Below are positions 1-6,499 of a DNA stretch of 7,198 bases, piece after piece. Location: the NCBI GenBank assembly GCA_023435545.1, contig JAEYRQ010000537.1:1-7198 (forward strand), given 5' to 3'. The notes beneath the pieces were generated by a model. The model saw nothing but the letters and a program-made list of their open reading frames with translations, had not been told where the DNA came from and searched no databases. Numbering within the stretch: position 1 is the stretch's first letter; each line of letters starts with the position of its first letter. The position numbers and the translations under genes were made by a program. Origin of the DNA: Pseudomonadota bacterium. GTDB lineage: Bacteria > Pseudomonadota > Alphaproteobacteria > Rhizobiales > Tepidamorphaceae.

Positions 1-781
1 CGGGGGCCAGCGCGAAGTAGTACGGAATCTTGACGCCGAAACCGAGGTCGGCGTCGTAGACGCTCGTCGGTCGCAGGAAGCCCGAACGCTGCTTCACGGT
101 TGGGTCGGGATGGCTGAAATAGGGAAGGTAGGCGATCGGCATCCCGAAGAGCTCGAAGGTCGCGTCCTCGTAGTAGACGGTCTGCTCCTCTTCGTTGTGA
201 ATGATCTTGCGCGCCTTGATCTGCCAGAAGGGAGCCCGGCTCGGATCCTCCTCACAGGGCTCGCAAGCGGTGTAGACGCCCTGGTTGAACACAGTGATGT
301 TGTCGTCGAACCGCTCGGCCGATCGCGCGGCGAATCGCGCGTCCTCGGTCGTCACGAGCGTCAGCTCGGATATGAAACCGTCGCGGAAGTCGTCGGTCAG
401 CTCAACCTCGTCGGCATAGATCACATTGCCGTCCGGCTGGATCAGCTTGACGTTGCCTCGCGCAAAAACGCGGCCGCTGCGCTGGTCGTAGTCGACCCGG
501 TCCGTCTCGATCGTATAGCCGCGGTAGTAGATATCGACCGAACCGGAAGCGGAGACGGTGTCGTTGTCGATGTCGTAGATGAGTTCGTCCGCCTCCAGCA
601 CCATCCGCGCGTTCGGATCGCCGGCAATAGCCTGGTCGAACGGGCTCATCCCGATGGATTGGGCAAGCGCCTGCGGGCCCGCCAGCAGCAGACCTGACAG
701 GATAGCCGCCGACGCGGCCAGAGCGAGGCTGCGCGGCCTGGCGATGATCTTACGGTCGTGGAAACGCTGACCGGAGGCCAT
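1..781 (-). CDS. lptD: LPS-assembly protein LptD, N-terminal part (cut by left edge)
   Basis: LptD is the outer-membrane beta-barrel that, with lipoprotein LptE, inserts lipopolysaccharide into the outer leaflet. The frame is open for 260 codons from ATG 781 on the minus strand and leaves the window, so only the N-terminus is seen. Residues 1-40 look like a Sec signal peptide: basic N-terminus, hydrophobic core around 19-35, and ALA-QS as a probable cleavage site. Residues about 58-170 resemble the OstA/LptA jellyroll (LEADELIYD, ASGSV, ARGNVKLIQPDG). Then come a CEPC pair (Cys173, Cys176), FWQIKARKI and LPYFSHPDPTVKQRSGFL, typical of the entry to the LptD barrel in alphaproteobacteria. The start codon directly follows the lptG stop (TAG-ATG, no gap), with AGGAA at 791-795 inside lptG as a plausible ribosome-binding site. 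It is the third gene of the lptF-lptG-lptD operon. The family is clear; the rest of the protein cannot be judged. Confidence 0.93.
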   Translation of the reverse strand, partial: MASGQRFHDRKIIARPRSLALAASAAILSGLLLAGPQALAQSIGMSPFDQAIAGDPNARMVLEADELIYDIDNDTVSASGSVDIYYRGYTIETDRVDYDQRSGRVFARGNVKLIQPDGNVIYADEVELTDDFRDGFISELTLVTTEDARFAARSAERFDDNITVFNQGVYTACEPCEEDPSRAPFWQIKARKIIHNEEEQTVYYEDATFELFGMPIAYLPYFSHPDPTVKQRSGFLRPTSVYDADLGFGVKIPYYFALAP

Positions 782-1870
782 CTAGCCGTCTTCCTGATAC
801 AACAACACAGTCGTCCCCAGCAGCATGGTCACCAGAGCTGGAATCCATGCAGCAGCAACCGGCGTGACCGCCCCCGCGGTCCCGAGGTCCCTCACAAAGT
901 TGGACACCACATAAAGCACGAAGCCAGCGACCACGCCACCGAGAATCATCCGCCCGATATTGCCGAAGCGGAACACCCTTAGCGATACCGTGGCGGCGAT
1001 CAGCACCATTGCGCACAGGAGTAAAGGCCGTGCTAAGAGCGACTGGTACTGCAGCCGGTACTGGATGGCCGGTAGGCCGGCCCTCTGCGCGATCTCGATC
1101 TGGCCGGGAAGGTCCCAGAACGAAATCGACTGCGCCGACGCCAGGCGCTCGGAGACCTGCTCGCGGGTGAGGTAGGTGCTGAGCAGGTAGGACTTGTGGA
1201 ACTCCGGCGGCCGGCCCGGCTGGATGAGCCATGACGAGTTCAGCCGCCAGCGCCCCTCCTCGAGCGCCGCGTTGCGGGCCTCGACCCGTTCGGCGAAGCC
1301 TCCATTGCTGTCGAAGACGATCGCCGTGACGTGACGCAGGCTCAGTCCGTCCGCCGAGGCCCGGCGTGCGCGCAGCACCGACTGGCCGTCGACGCCGTCC
1401 TGCCTCAACCAGAGCGATGGTCCCACCCCGCCGAACGGCATGGCCGAATCGCCGAAGGCTTCTTCGAACAGGGCTTCGTGCCGCGCCTTGAATTCGGCTG
1501 CCAGCGGGTTGTACAGCGTCGTGGCGCCGACCCCGACGATCAGAGTGATTATCAGGACCGGGGCGCTGAACTGCCAGACGGAGACGCCTACCGAGCGGGC
1601 GACGACGAGTTCCAGCGACTTCGTCAGCATCAGGAACGTCGCCATGGCGGCGAACAGCACGGCGAAGGGCAGCACCAGCTCCGACAGCGAGGGCAGCCGG
1701 TAGAGCGACAGAAGAAGAACAGTACCGAAGCTGACGTCGTGATTTCCCGCTCGCCGCAGGTTCTCCACCGAATCGATTAGGAAGATGAGCGACAGGCAGG
1801 TGCCGAACACGCCGGCCAGGTTCAGCACGAACCGGCGAGAGACGTAGCGCATCATCGTCTTCGTGCTCAT
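782..1870 (-). CDS. lptG: LPS export ABC transporter permease LptG
   Basis: LptG is an inner-membrane subunit of LptB2FG, which extracts LPS and pushes it along the LptC-LptA bridge. From ATG 1870 the protein is 362 residues, usual for the family. I see three N-terminal membrane segments (about 14-33, 62-83, 98-120), a periplasmic beta-jellyroll (about 125-270), then three C-terminal segments, the last ending at LLYQEDG. The stretch SELVLPFAVLFAAMATF followed by LTKSLELVVARSVGVS is the characteristic LptF/LptG cytoplasmic coupling region. The start was chosen because ATG 1870 overlaps the lptF stop as ATGA, and GGAAG lies about 9 bases upstream. The frame extends to a GTG at 1885, but that would add only five residues (MEDGA) and has a purine-rich site just one base away. 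It was named G rather than F from its position second to lptF and its length. Confidence 0.95.
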   Translation of the reverse strand: MSTKTMMRYVSRRFVLNLAGVFGTCLSLIFLIDSVENLRRAGNHDVSFGTVLLLSLYRLPSLSELVLPFAVLFAAMATFLMLTKSLELVVARSVGVSVWQFSAPVLIITLIVGVGATTLYNPLAAEFKARHEALFEEAFGDSAMPFGGVGPSLWLRQDGVDGQSVLRARRASADGLSLRHVTAIVFDSNGGFAERVEARNAALEEGRWRLNSSWLIQPGRPPEFHKSYLLSTYLTREQVSERLASAQSISFWDLPGQIEIAQRAGLPAIQYRLQYQSLLARPLLLCAMVLIAATVSLRVFRFGNIGRMILGGVVAGFVLYVVSNFVRDLGTAGAVTPVAAAWIPALVTMLLGTTVLLYQEDG

Positions 1871-3108
1871 CGCGCCGTCTTCCACTCCCGGCGCGGGCCA
1901 ATCCGCTGCGCCAGGCGCTGGATCGCTCCCGCCATCGATCGGATGTTGCGCTTAGCACCTGCCAAGGTGAAATCCTCCGCCCCGAGAGGCATCGTCGGCA
2001 TCGAATCGAGCAGGCGGGTCACGGCCCGGCCCTGGCCGAAGGCGATCCAGCCGGCCAGCACAATCGCGGCGGCTGGTAGCAGATACATCGGAATCACGGC
2101 CCAGGCTTCGCGTGCGGCCAGATTGCTCGTCCCGAATCCCAACGTGCGGAGCGCTGAGACCGCGACAATCGCGATGAGGATCGAATGGCCGCGCCCGCTG
2201 CGGTTGGTGCGTGGATATCCCAACGTCGCCAGCGAGATGAATACGAACGCCAGCGGATAGAGAATGCTGGAGAACCGCTCATGGATCTCGGCCCGGAACT
2301 TGCCGGGGAACCGCTGGAAGTAGCTGTCCTCCGGATTGGGCGAGAACAGCTCCGACATGCGCATCTCGCGGGGCCGGTACTCGATGCTCCCGCTGCCGAC
2401 CGTCAGCTCTGACAGGTCGAAGACGTAGCGGTCGAACCGGATGACCGTCATCTCCTCCGGCTTGCCCTCCTGCTGCTGCATGCTGCCGTTGTCCATGACC
2501 AGGTAGGCCCGCTCCCCCGTGCGGACGATCCGGCCTTCCTCGGCCAGATAGGTCATCATCCGGGCAGGATTTCGCTCGTCGTGAACCAGAAGACCGAGCA
2601 GCCTGCCGTCAGGCGCGCGAGCGCGGATATGGAACGTCAGGCCCTGCTCGACGCTCGTGAACAGACCTTCGACGACGATGTAGGTCAGCACGTCGGCGCG
2701 GATGTTGGCGATCGTGTTGCGAAGCGAGCGGGCGCTCTCGGGCATTACGACGAGGCTGATGCTGCCCGTCAGCAGCGTGACGATCACGCCGAGGATCACG
2801 AAGGGTTTATAGACGACCCAGGGCGAGGCGCCGGCTGCGTTGACGACCACCAATTCGCTGTCGGCGTTGATCCGGTTGAGGGCGTAGACGCAGGCGATGA
2901 ACAGCGCCACGGGTCCGATCACCATGATCAGGGCCGGCAGGGCGAGCACCGTCATGTAGAGGAAGAGCCACAGCGTCTGGCCCTTCGTCGTGAGAAGGTC
3001 GATCTCCCTCAGGGCCTGGGTCACCCAGACGACGCCGGTCAGCACGGTGAGCGAGACCACGAACGCTCCCGCAACGATCCTGAAGATGTATCTTCCGATC
3101 GTGTTCAT
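1867..3108 (-). CDS. lptF: LPS export ABC transporter permease LptF
   Basis: LptF is the partner permease of LptG in the LptB2FG exporter of the inner membrane. The 413-residue protein starts MNTIGRYIFR, a normal LptF N-terminus, and has membrane segments near 13-33, 48-75 and 100-122. A periplasmic jellyroll runs over about 125-280, and three more hydrophobic segments follow from ILYPLAFVFISLATLGYP onwards. ADSELVVVNAAGASPW (about 82-97) is the conserved coupling-helix region facing LptB. About 55 residues of polar, basic tail follow the last membrane segment; such a tail is common in alphaproteobacterial LptF. It is the first gene of the minus-strand lpt operon and overlaps lptG by 4 bp. 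Only a weak ribosome-binding site is visible ahead of ATG 3108 (CAGCAG), so initiation strength is uncertain. No lptB or lptC is in the window, as is normal for these genomes. Confidence 0.95.
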   Translation of the reverse strand: MNTIGRYIFRIVAGAFVVSLTVLTGVVWVTQALREIDLLTTKGQTLWLFLYMTVLALPALIMVIGPVALFIACVYALNRINADSELVVVNAAGASPWVVYKPFVILGVIVTLLTGSISLVVMPESARSLRNTIANIRADVLTYIVVEGLFTSVEQGLTFHIRARAPDGRLLGLLVHDERNPARMMTYLAEEGRIVRTGERAYLVMDNGSMQQQEGKPEEMTVIRFDRYVFDLSELTVGSGSIEYRPREMRMSELFSPNPEDSYFQRFPGKFRAEIHERFSSILYPLAFVFISLATLGYPRTNRSGRGHSILIAIVAVSALRTLGFGTSNLAAREAWAVIPMYLLPAAAIVLAGWIAFGQGRAVTRLLDSMPTMPLGAEDFTLAGAKRNIRSMAGAIQRLAQRIGPRREWKTAR

Positions 3109-3328
3109 AGCTGCTGTCGCGTCTCTGTCATTGGTCGCCGGTCGCCAGGCGCCGGCATCGCTACGGGGTGTTGGTGGCGAGATTTGGTCCGAACAGTGAC
3201 GGCTCCCTCCCGGGCGACCCTCGCTCCGCTTCCCCGAATGGTGTATTGGGGGACGCCGACACGATCAAGTGCTTGAAACAACCTGTAACATATTTGAACC
3301 GTAAGTACGAATCCGAGGCGTGTGCGAT
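3109..3328. promoter_or_regulatory. Divergent lptF / pepA intergenic control region
   Basis: These 220 bp separate two outward-facing genes and should hold both promoters. The segment around 3261-3311 is clearly AT-richer than its surroundings. For lptF (minus strand) the best sigma70-like pair is TTGATC (minus-strand reading of 3263-3268) and TACACC (3240-3245) with a 17-bp spacer; this is a 4/6 and 3/6 match, so weak. For pepA I see no clean -35/-10 pair; TAACAT at 3286-3291 is a possible -10 hexamer. A 12-bp palindrome (TCAAG-TG-CTTGA, 3265-3276) and two TTGAA copies 21 bp apart (3273, 3294) lie in the same place and could bind a regulator. The long minus-strand reading frame through this region is an antisense shadow of pepA, so no gene is called here. 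Confidence 0.5.
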
Positions 3329-4840
3329 ATGGCTGAACTGCCCAGACTTAGCTTCGAGAAACCGGGCCTTCCGGCTACCGGCGTCGTGGTCGTTTTCGCG
3401 GGGGAGGGGACGGCGCTCGGGCCGCTCGGGCGTGCGCTCGACGAGGCTGCCGGCGGCGGGCTGAGCCGGGCAGCGCAGGCCGCCGATTTCAAGGGCAAGT
3501 CGAAGACCTTCGTCGACATCTACGCGCCTACGGGCCTGACCGTCGATCGGGTGTTGATCACCGGCCTCGGTGATCCCGCGAAGCTCTCCGAGGCGGACTG
3601 GACCGACCTGGGCGGGGCGGTGTGCTCGCGTCTCGCCGACGGTGCCGACCTTGCGACGGTGCTGATCGAGCTTCCCGAAAGCGGTGAGGCCGGCCCCGAT
3701 GCCGCGGCGGCATTTGCATGCGGGGCCAAGATGGGCGCCTATCGCTTCGACAAGTACAAGAGCCGGCGCAAGGCCGACGACAAGCCGAAGAAGGCGCCGC
3801 GCAGGATCGCCGTCGCCACTGCCGATCCCCGCAAGGCGAAGAAGGCGTTTGCGATCCTCGACGCCGTCAGCGACGGATCGCTGCTCGCCCGCGACCTCGT
3901 CAACGAGCCCGCCAATGTGCTCGGACCCCTGGAGTTCGCTGCCCGCGCCAAGGATCTGGCCGCACTCGGCGTCGACGTGACCGTGCTGACCGAAAAGGAC
4001 ATGGCCAAGCGGGGCATGAACGCCCTGCTGGCGGTCGGCCAGGGCAGTGAGCGCGAGAGCCGCATGGTGGTCATGCGCTGGAACGGCGCGGGCAAGGGGT
4101 CGAAGAAGAAGCCCGTCGTCTTCGTCGGCAAGGGCGTCGTCTTCGACACCGGCGGGATCTCCATCAAGCCGGCGGCCGGCATGGAGGACATGAAGGGCGA
4201 CATGGGCGGCGCGGCCTGCGTGGTCGGCCTCATGCACGCGCTCGCAGCCCGCAAGGCCAGGGTCGACGCCGTCGGAGTGATCGGCCTCGTCGAGAACATG
4301 CCGGACGGCAAGGCCCAGCGGCCGGGCGACATCGTCACCTCCATGTCGAAGCAGACCATCGAGGTGATCAACACCGATGCCGAAGGGCGGCTCGTCCTCG
4401 CCGATGCACTCACCTACGTGCAGAAGGAGTTCAAGCCGGCGATCATCGTCGATCTGGCAACGCTCACGGGTGCGGTCATCGTCGCGCTCGGCCACCAGTA
4501 TGCGGGGCTGTTCTCCAATGATGACGAACTCGCCGCGCGCCTCCATGCGGCCGGCGAGGCGACCGGCGAGAAGGTTTGGCGGATGCCGCTCGCCAAGGAA
4601 TACGACAAGCTGATCGATTCCCGGTTCGCCGACATGAAGAACACCGGCGGGCGCTGGGCGGGCTCTATCACCGCGGCCCAGTTTCTGCAGCGCTTCATCG
4701 ACGATGGCGTCGCCTGGGCCCATCTCGACATCGCCGGCACCGCGATGGATTCGCCGCAGACCGATACGAACAAGAGCTGGGCATCCGGCTTCGGCGTCCG
4801 CCTGCTGAACAGGCTCGTCGCCGACCACTACGAGGGGTAG
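3329..4840 (+). CDS. pepA: Leucyl (cytosol) aminopeptidase, peptidase family M17
   Basis: A di-metal (Zn/Mn) cytosolic aminopeptidase that removes N-terminal residues, preferably leucine, from peptides; the active family members are hexamers. The 503-residue product has the less conserved N-terminal domain (about 1-160) and the catalytic domain (about 170-495). The signature NTDAEGRL is present. Lys268, Asp273, Lys280, Asp291, Asp350, Glu352 and Arg354 fall exactly two residues before the E. coli PepA metal/catalytic set (270, 275, 282, 293, 352, 354, 356), so it should be active. A Lys/Arg-rich linker (about 140-160) joins the domains. ATG 3329 was chosen because GAGG at 3315-3318 is 10 bases upstream; a GTG at 3320 in the same frame leaves only one base after that site. 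It is divergent from lptF. In E. coli PepA also binds DNA (Xer recombination, carAB control); nothing here shows this for this protein. Confidence 0.96.
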   Translation: MAELPRLSFEKPGLPATGVVVVFAGEGTALGPLGRALDEAAGGGLSRAAQAADFKGKSKTFVDIYAPTGLTVDRVLITGLGDPAKLSEADWTDLGGAVCSRLADGADLATVLIELPESGEAGPDAAAAFACGAKMGAYRFDKYKSRRKADDKPKKAPRRIAVATADPRKAKKAFAILDAVSDGSLLARDLVNEPANVLGPLEFAARAKDLAALGVDVTVLTEKDMAKRGMNALLAVGQGSERESRMVVMRWNGAGKGSKKKPVVFVGKGVVFDTGGISIKPAAGMEDMKGDMGGAACVVGLMHALAARKARVDAVGVIGLVENMPDGKAQRPGDIVTSMSKQTIEVINTDAEGRLVLADALTYVQKEFKPAIIVDLATLTGAVIVALGHQYAGLFSNDDELAARLHAAGEATGEKVWRMPLAKEYDKLIDSRFADMKNTGGRWAGSITAAQFLQRFIDDGVAWAHLDIAGTAMDSPQTDTNKSWASGFGVRLLNRLVADHYEG

Positions 4841-4882
4841 CGGCAGCGGGCCGGTCGGTCCGCCCGTCGCCATTCGCCGCGG

Positions 4883-5611
4883 ATGGCCAACCGGCAGCCA
4901 CACAAGCGTCTCACCGTCGCCGGGCGCATTCTGCTTGTGATGGCGGCTGCGGTCGCGGGCGGCGCCCTCGGCCTGAGCTACGGTGACCGGCTCGGATATG
5001 CGCTGGCCGCCGCGGTCGACCGCGATCCCGCCGAGCTAAAGGACACGCTGATCTGGGGAATTATCGGCAGCGGCGCGACGCTTGCTGCCATCGGCGCCTG
5101 GCTGGCGCTGGTAGTCACACGGGCCGGCGCGCCGTGGCGGCATGGTTCGCTGGCGCTCGTCGCTGTGGTGGCTCTCGCCAGCGCCGGCCTGATGGCGGCC
5201 GCCTATGACTGGCCGAAGAGCGAGGGCGTGCCGGTCATCGAGTACCAGCTCCGGCTGCCGGCCGGATATGCGCTCCCGGGCGACACCGGGGGCATCGCTC
5301 CGATCAGTCTCGGCGTCTGGTCCGCCGGTTCCGGGAGGGGTGCCTATATCAGGTCATTCGACGAAATCGAGGGGCATCTGGTCGTCAGTGGCAGCTTCCT
5401 TTTGTCTAAAGGCGACGTTGAGCCGATGATGTCGATCCGTTTCCTCGACGGGCCGCTCAGCTACTGGCGCATTCCCTATACGCCTGACGCGGCGCTCGAG
5501 GCCGACTTCGGCCCCTGGCTGCCGATCGAGTTCGTCGCGCCGCCCGGCAGGGAACTCGTCCCGGCGGACGGCGCCTACGAGATCCGCTACCGGGTCCGGC
5601 GATATATGTAG
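4883..5611 (+). CDS. Hypothetical three-TM protein with periplasmic C-terminal domain
   Basis: I do not recognise this 242-residue protein. It starts with a basic cytoplasmic stretch (about 1-13, several K/R) followed by hydrophobic segments near 14-33, 56-78 and 88-107. The loop after segment 1 is acidic (DRDPAELKD), and the loop after segment 2 is basic (TRAGAPWRHGS). By the positive-inside rule the N-terminus is cytoplasmic and residues 108-242 are periplasmic. That domain is rich in short beta-prone stretches (IEYQLRLPAGYALP, HLVVSGSFLL, YEIRYRVRRYM) with many prolines and aromatics, and no Cys or recognisable catalytic motif. It begins 42 bp after pepA on the same strand, with no convincing terminator between, so co-transcription with pepA is plausible. 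No good ribosome-binding site precedes ATG 4883; initiation at a downstream codon is possible but would cut into segment 1. High GC matching pepA argues for a resident gene. Confidence 0.8.
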   Translation: MANRQPHKRLTVAGRILLVMAAAVAGGALGLSYGDRLGYALAAAVDRDPAELKDTLIWGIIGSGATLAAIGAWLALVVTRAGAPWRHGSLALVAVVALASAGLMAAAYDWPKSEGVPVIEYQLRLPAGYALPGDTGGIAPISLGVWSAGSGRGAYIRSFDEIEGHLVVSGSFLLSKGDVEPMMSIRFLDGPLSYWRIPYTPDAALEADFGPWLPIEFVAPPGRELVPADGAYEIRYRVRRYM

Positions 5612-5624
5612 GCGTCGCGGACCT

Positions 5625-5666
5625 GGCGGTTGGCATTGCTCTGTCATGGCTTGGGGGCCACCCGCC
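5625..5666. terminator. Imperfect inverted repeat between convergent genes
   Basis: GGCGGTTGGC (5625-5634) faces GCCACCCGCC (5657-5666): nine of ten positions pair, around a 22-base loop. It sits in the 64-bp gap between the stop codons of two convergent genes (5611 and 5676), where a bidirectional terminator would be expected. No T-run follows on either strand and the loop is long, so function is only inferred from position. Confidence 0.3.
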
Positions 5667-5675
5667 GATCAACGC

Positions 5676-6059
5676 CTACAGGACCCGCGCGAGACCGGCA
5701 CCAAGCGCATGGTCGATGACATAGAGCCAGTTGCCACTCGACTGCCTCCGGACGATCTCTGCCGTGCTTCCGGCCATGGCCGGATTGCCTGAGGGATCAA
5801 TCAACACCCAATCGGCGCGAAGAAGAGCGATGTTGCCGTGTTCCACACAGAAATTGTTTCGAGCGTGGAACGTCCCCGGCACGGCCAGGAGGCTGGACAG
5901 TTCGGCCGCGATCTGTTGCTTACCTCTCGAGACTCGATTTTCTGTGCCTATGAGGATCGCATCTTCTTCGTAGAGTGCGAGCAGATTGTCGAGTTGATGA
6001 GAATTGAAGGCTTTGGCGAATGTCTCATTCATCGCTTCGGGCGTGTTGACTGCAAACAT
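5676..6059 (-). CDS. SnoaL/DUF4440-like NTF2-fold protein
   Basis: A 127-residue protein of the NTF2-like superfamily (SnoaL-like/DUF4440 type), a small alpha+beta cone with a pocket. Members range from enzymes to ligand-binding or unknown proteins. Seen in the sequence: N-terminal helix with FAKAFNSHQLDNLLALYEEDAILIG (about 14-38), where the hydrophobic pattern and the Y..DA pair are family hallmarks; RGKQQI (45-50); the strand-forming stretches FHARNNFCVEHGNIALLRADWVL (64-86); and GNWLYVIDHA (109-118) as the last strand. No signal peptide, so cytoplasmic. ATG 6059 was chosen because AGAGGAG (minus-strand reading of 6066-6072) lies six bases upstream; the frame could start 12 codons earlier but without such a site. 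Hand-counted GC over 5701-6060 is about 55%, against 65-70% around it, suggesting acquisition. It is divergent from the adjacent hxlR gene, which may control it. The substrate is unknown. Confidence 0.82.
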   Translation of the reverse strand: MFAVNTPEAMNETFAKAFNSHQLDNLLALYEEDAILIGTENRVSRGKQQIAAELSSLLAVPGTFHARNNFCVEHGNIALLRADWVLIDPSGNPAMAGSTAEIVRRQSSGNWLYVIDHALGAGLARVL

Positions 6060-6115
6060 GAGTTGCTCCTCTGATGGGTGGAGCGAGCAAAGCACTGCGG
6101 AGCAGACCTACCCAA
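6060..6115. promoter_or_regulatory. Divergent snoaL-like / hxlR control region
   Basis: This 56-bp gap must hold start signals for both outward-facing genes. Two interleaved inverted repeats are seen: TTGCTC (6063-6068) with GAGCAA (6085-6090), and GCTCC (6065-6069) with GGAGC (6080-6084). A 20-28 bp dyad is the right size for a dimeric winged-helix regulator such as HxlR, so an autoregulated operator is a fair inference. The left arms overlap the ribosome-binding site of the minus-strand gene, so the similarity could partly be coincidence. No clear -35/-10 pair was found; the promoters may lie inside the opposing genes. Confidence 0.4.
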
Positions 6116-6499
6116 ATGGAGACAACAGCCGCCCGCCGACCGGACCGCGATTACCTCTATGAGACTCCGGTCCCGCGCCACGCCTCGGAGTGCCCGGTCG
6201 AGGATTGGCTGGCATTCCTCGGGCATCGCTGGAATGCAACCATTCTTTGGCATCTGTGGGCAGGGCCGAAGCGTCACGGCGCCTTGATGGCCTGCCTTCC
6301 CGGTATCACCGCAAAGGTGCTGGCGGAGCGCCTGGAGGGGCTGAGGCAGCGCCAGTTGATACTCCGGTCCGAGCAATCGACGTTCCCGCGTACGGTCGTT
6401 TATCGGTTGAGTGCTCGCGGCGAGGCGGTGGTCGACATCATCGGCCGCCTTGAGCCGTGGGCGGCGAGTATCGCGGCGCATTCCATGCCGACCCGATGA
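6116..6499 (+). CDS. HxlR-family winged helix-turn-helix transcriptional regulator
   Basis: A 127-residue one-domain dimeric DNA-binding protein of the HxlR (MarR-like) family. Cys26 opens the hallmark CPVEDWLAFLGHRW, which leads into ILWHLWAGPKRHGALMACLPG (helices around 42-63). The recognition helix region is ITAKVLAERLEGLRQRQLI, and the wing ends in FPRTVVYRLSARGEAV, the usual basic-aromatic wing pattern. Several HxlR proteins (YodB, HypR, QorR) use a Cys near this place to sense oxidants or quinones; Cys26 is the only cysteine after the N-terminus that I see, so redox sensing is possible but unproven. ATG 6116 was preferred: GGAG at 6099-6102 lies 13 bases upstream (somewhat long). An in-frame ATG at 6074 would add 14 residues and overlap the control region. 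Divergent from the SnoaL-like gene, its likely target; the stop overlaps the holC start (ATGA). GC about 66%, like the backbone. Confidence 0.9.
   Translation: METTAARRPDRDYLYETPVPRHASECPVEDWLAFLGHRWNATILWHLWAGPKRHGALMACLPGITAKVLAERLEGLRQRQLILRSEQSTFPRTVVYRLSARGEAVVDIIGRLEPWAASIAAHSMPTR

Noticed and set aside
110..697. A 195-codon plus-strand frame at the left edge
   Set aside because: It is antisense to lptD, whose frame is open without a stop to the edge and reads as a convincing LptD N-terminus.
750..1958. A 402-codon minus-strand frame across lptG
   Set aside because: It is the same strand as lptG but in another frame, very rich in R, G, A and P with no family resemblance, while the lptG frame shows clear membrane segments and family motifs.
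3272..3293. Heat-shock (sigma32-like) promoter: CTTGAAA followed by CATAT
   Set aside because: The spacer is only about 8-10 bases, shorter than the 11-16 usual for sigma32, and the leading Cs of the -10 element are missing.
4841..4882. Terminator between pepA and the membrane protein gene
   Set aside because: Only short GC-rich complementarity (GGGC/GCCC) is found and there is no T-tract.
3161..4903. A 580-codon open frame on the minus strand covering all of pepA
   Set aside because: It lies exactly opposite a well-supported M17 peptidase; its composition (many D, H, G, R, V and no domain pattern) is what a high-GC third-position bias gives on the antisense strand.
6074..6115. An N-terminally extended HxlR starting at ATG 6074
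   Set aside because: There is no ribosome-binding site before it, the extra 14 residues are not family-like, and it would swallow the divergent control region.
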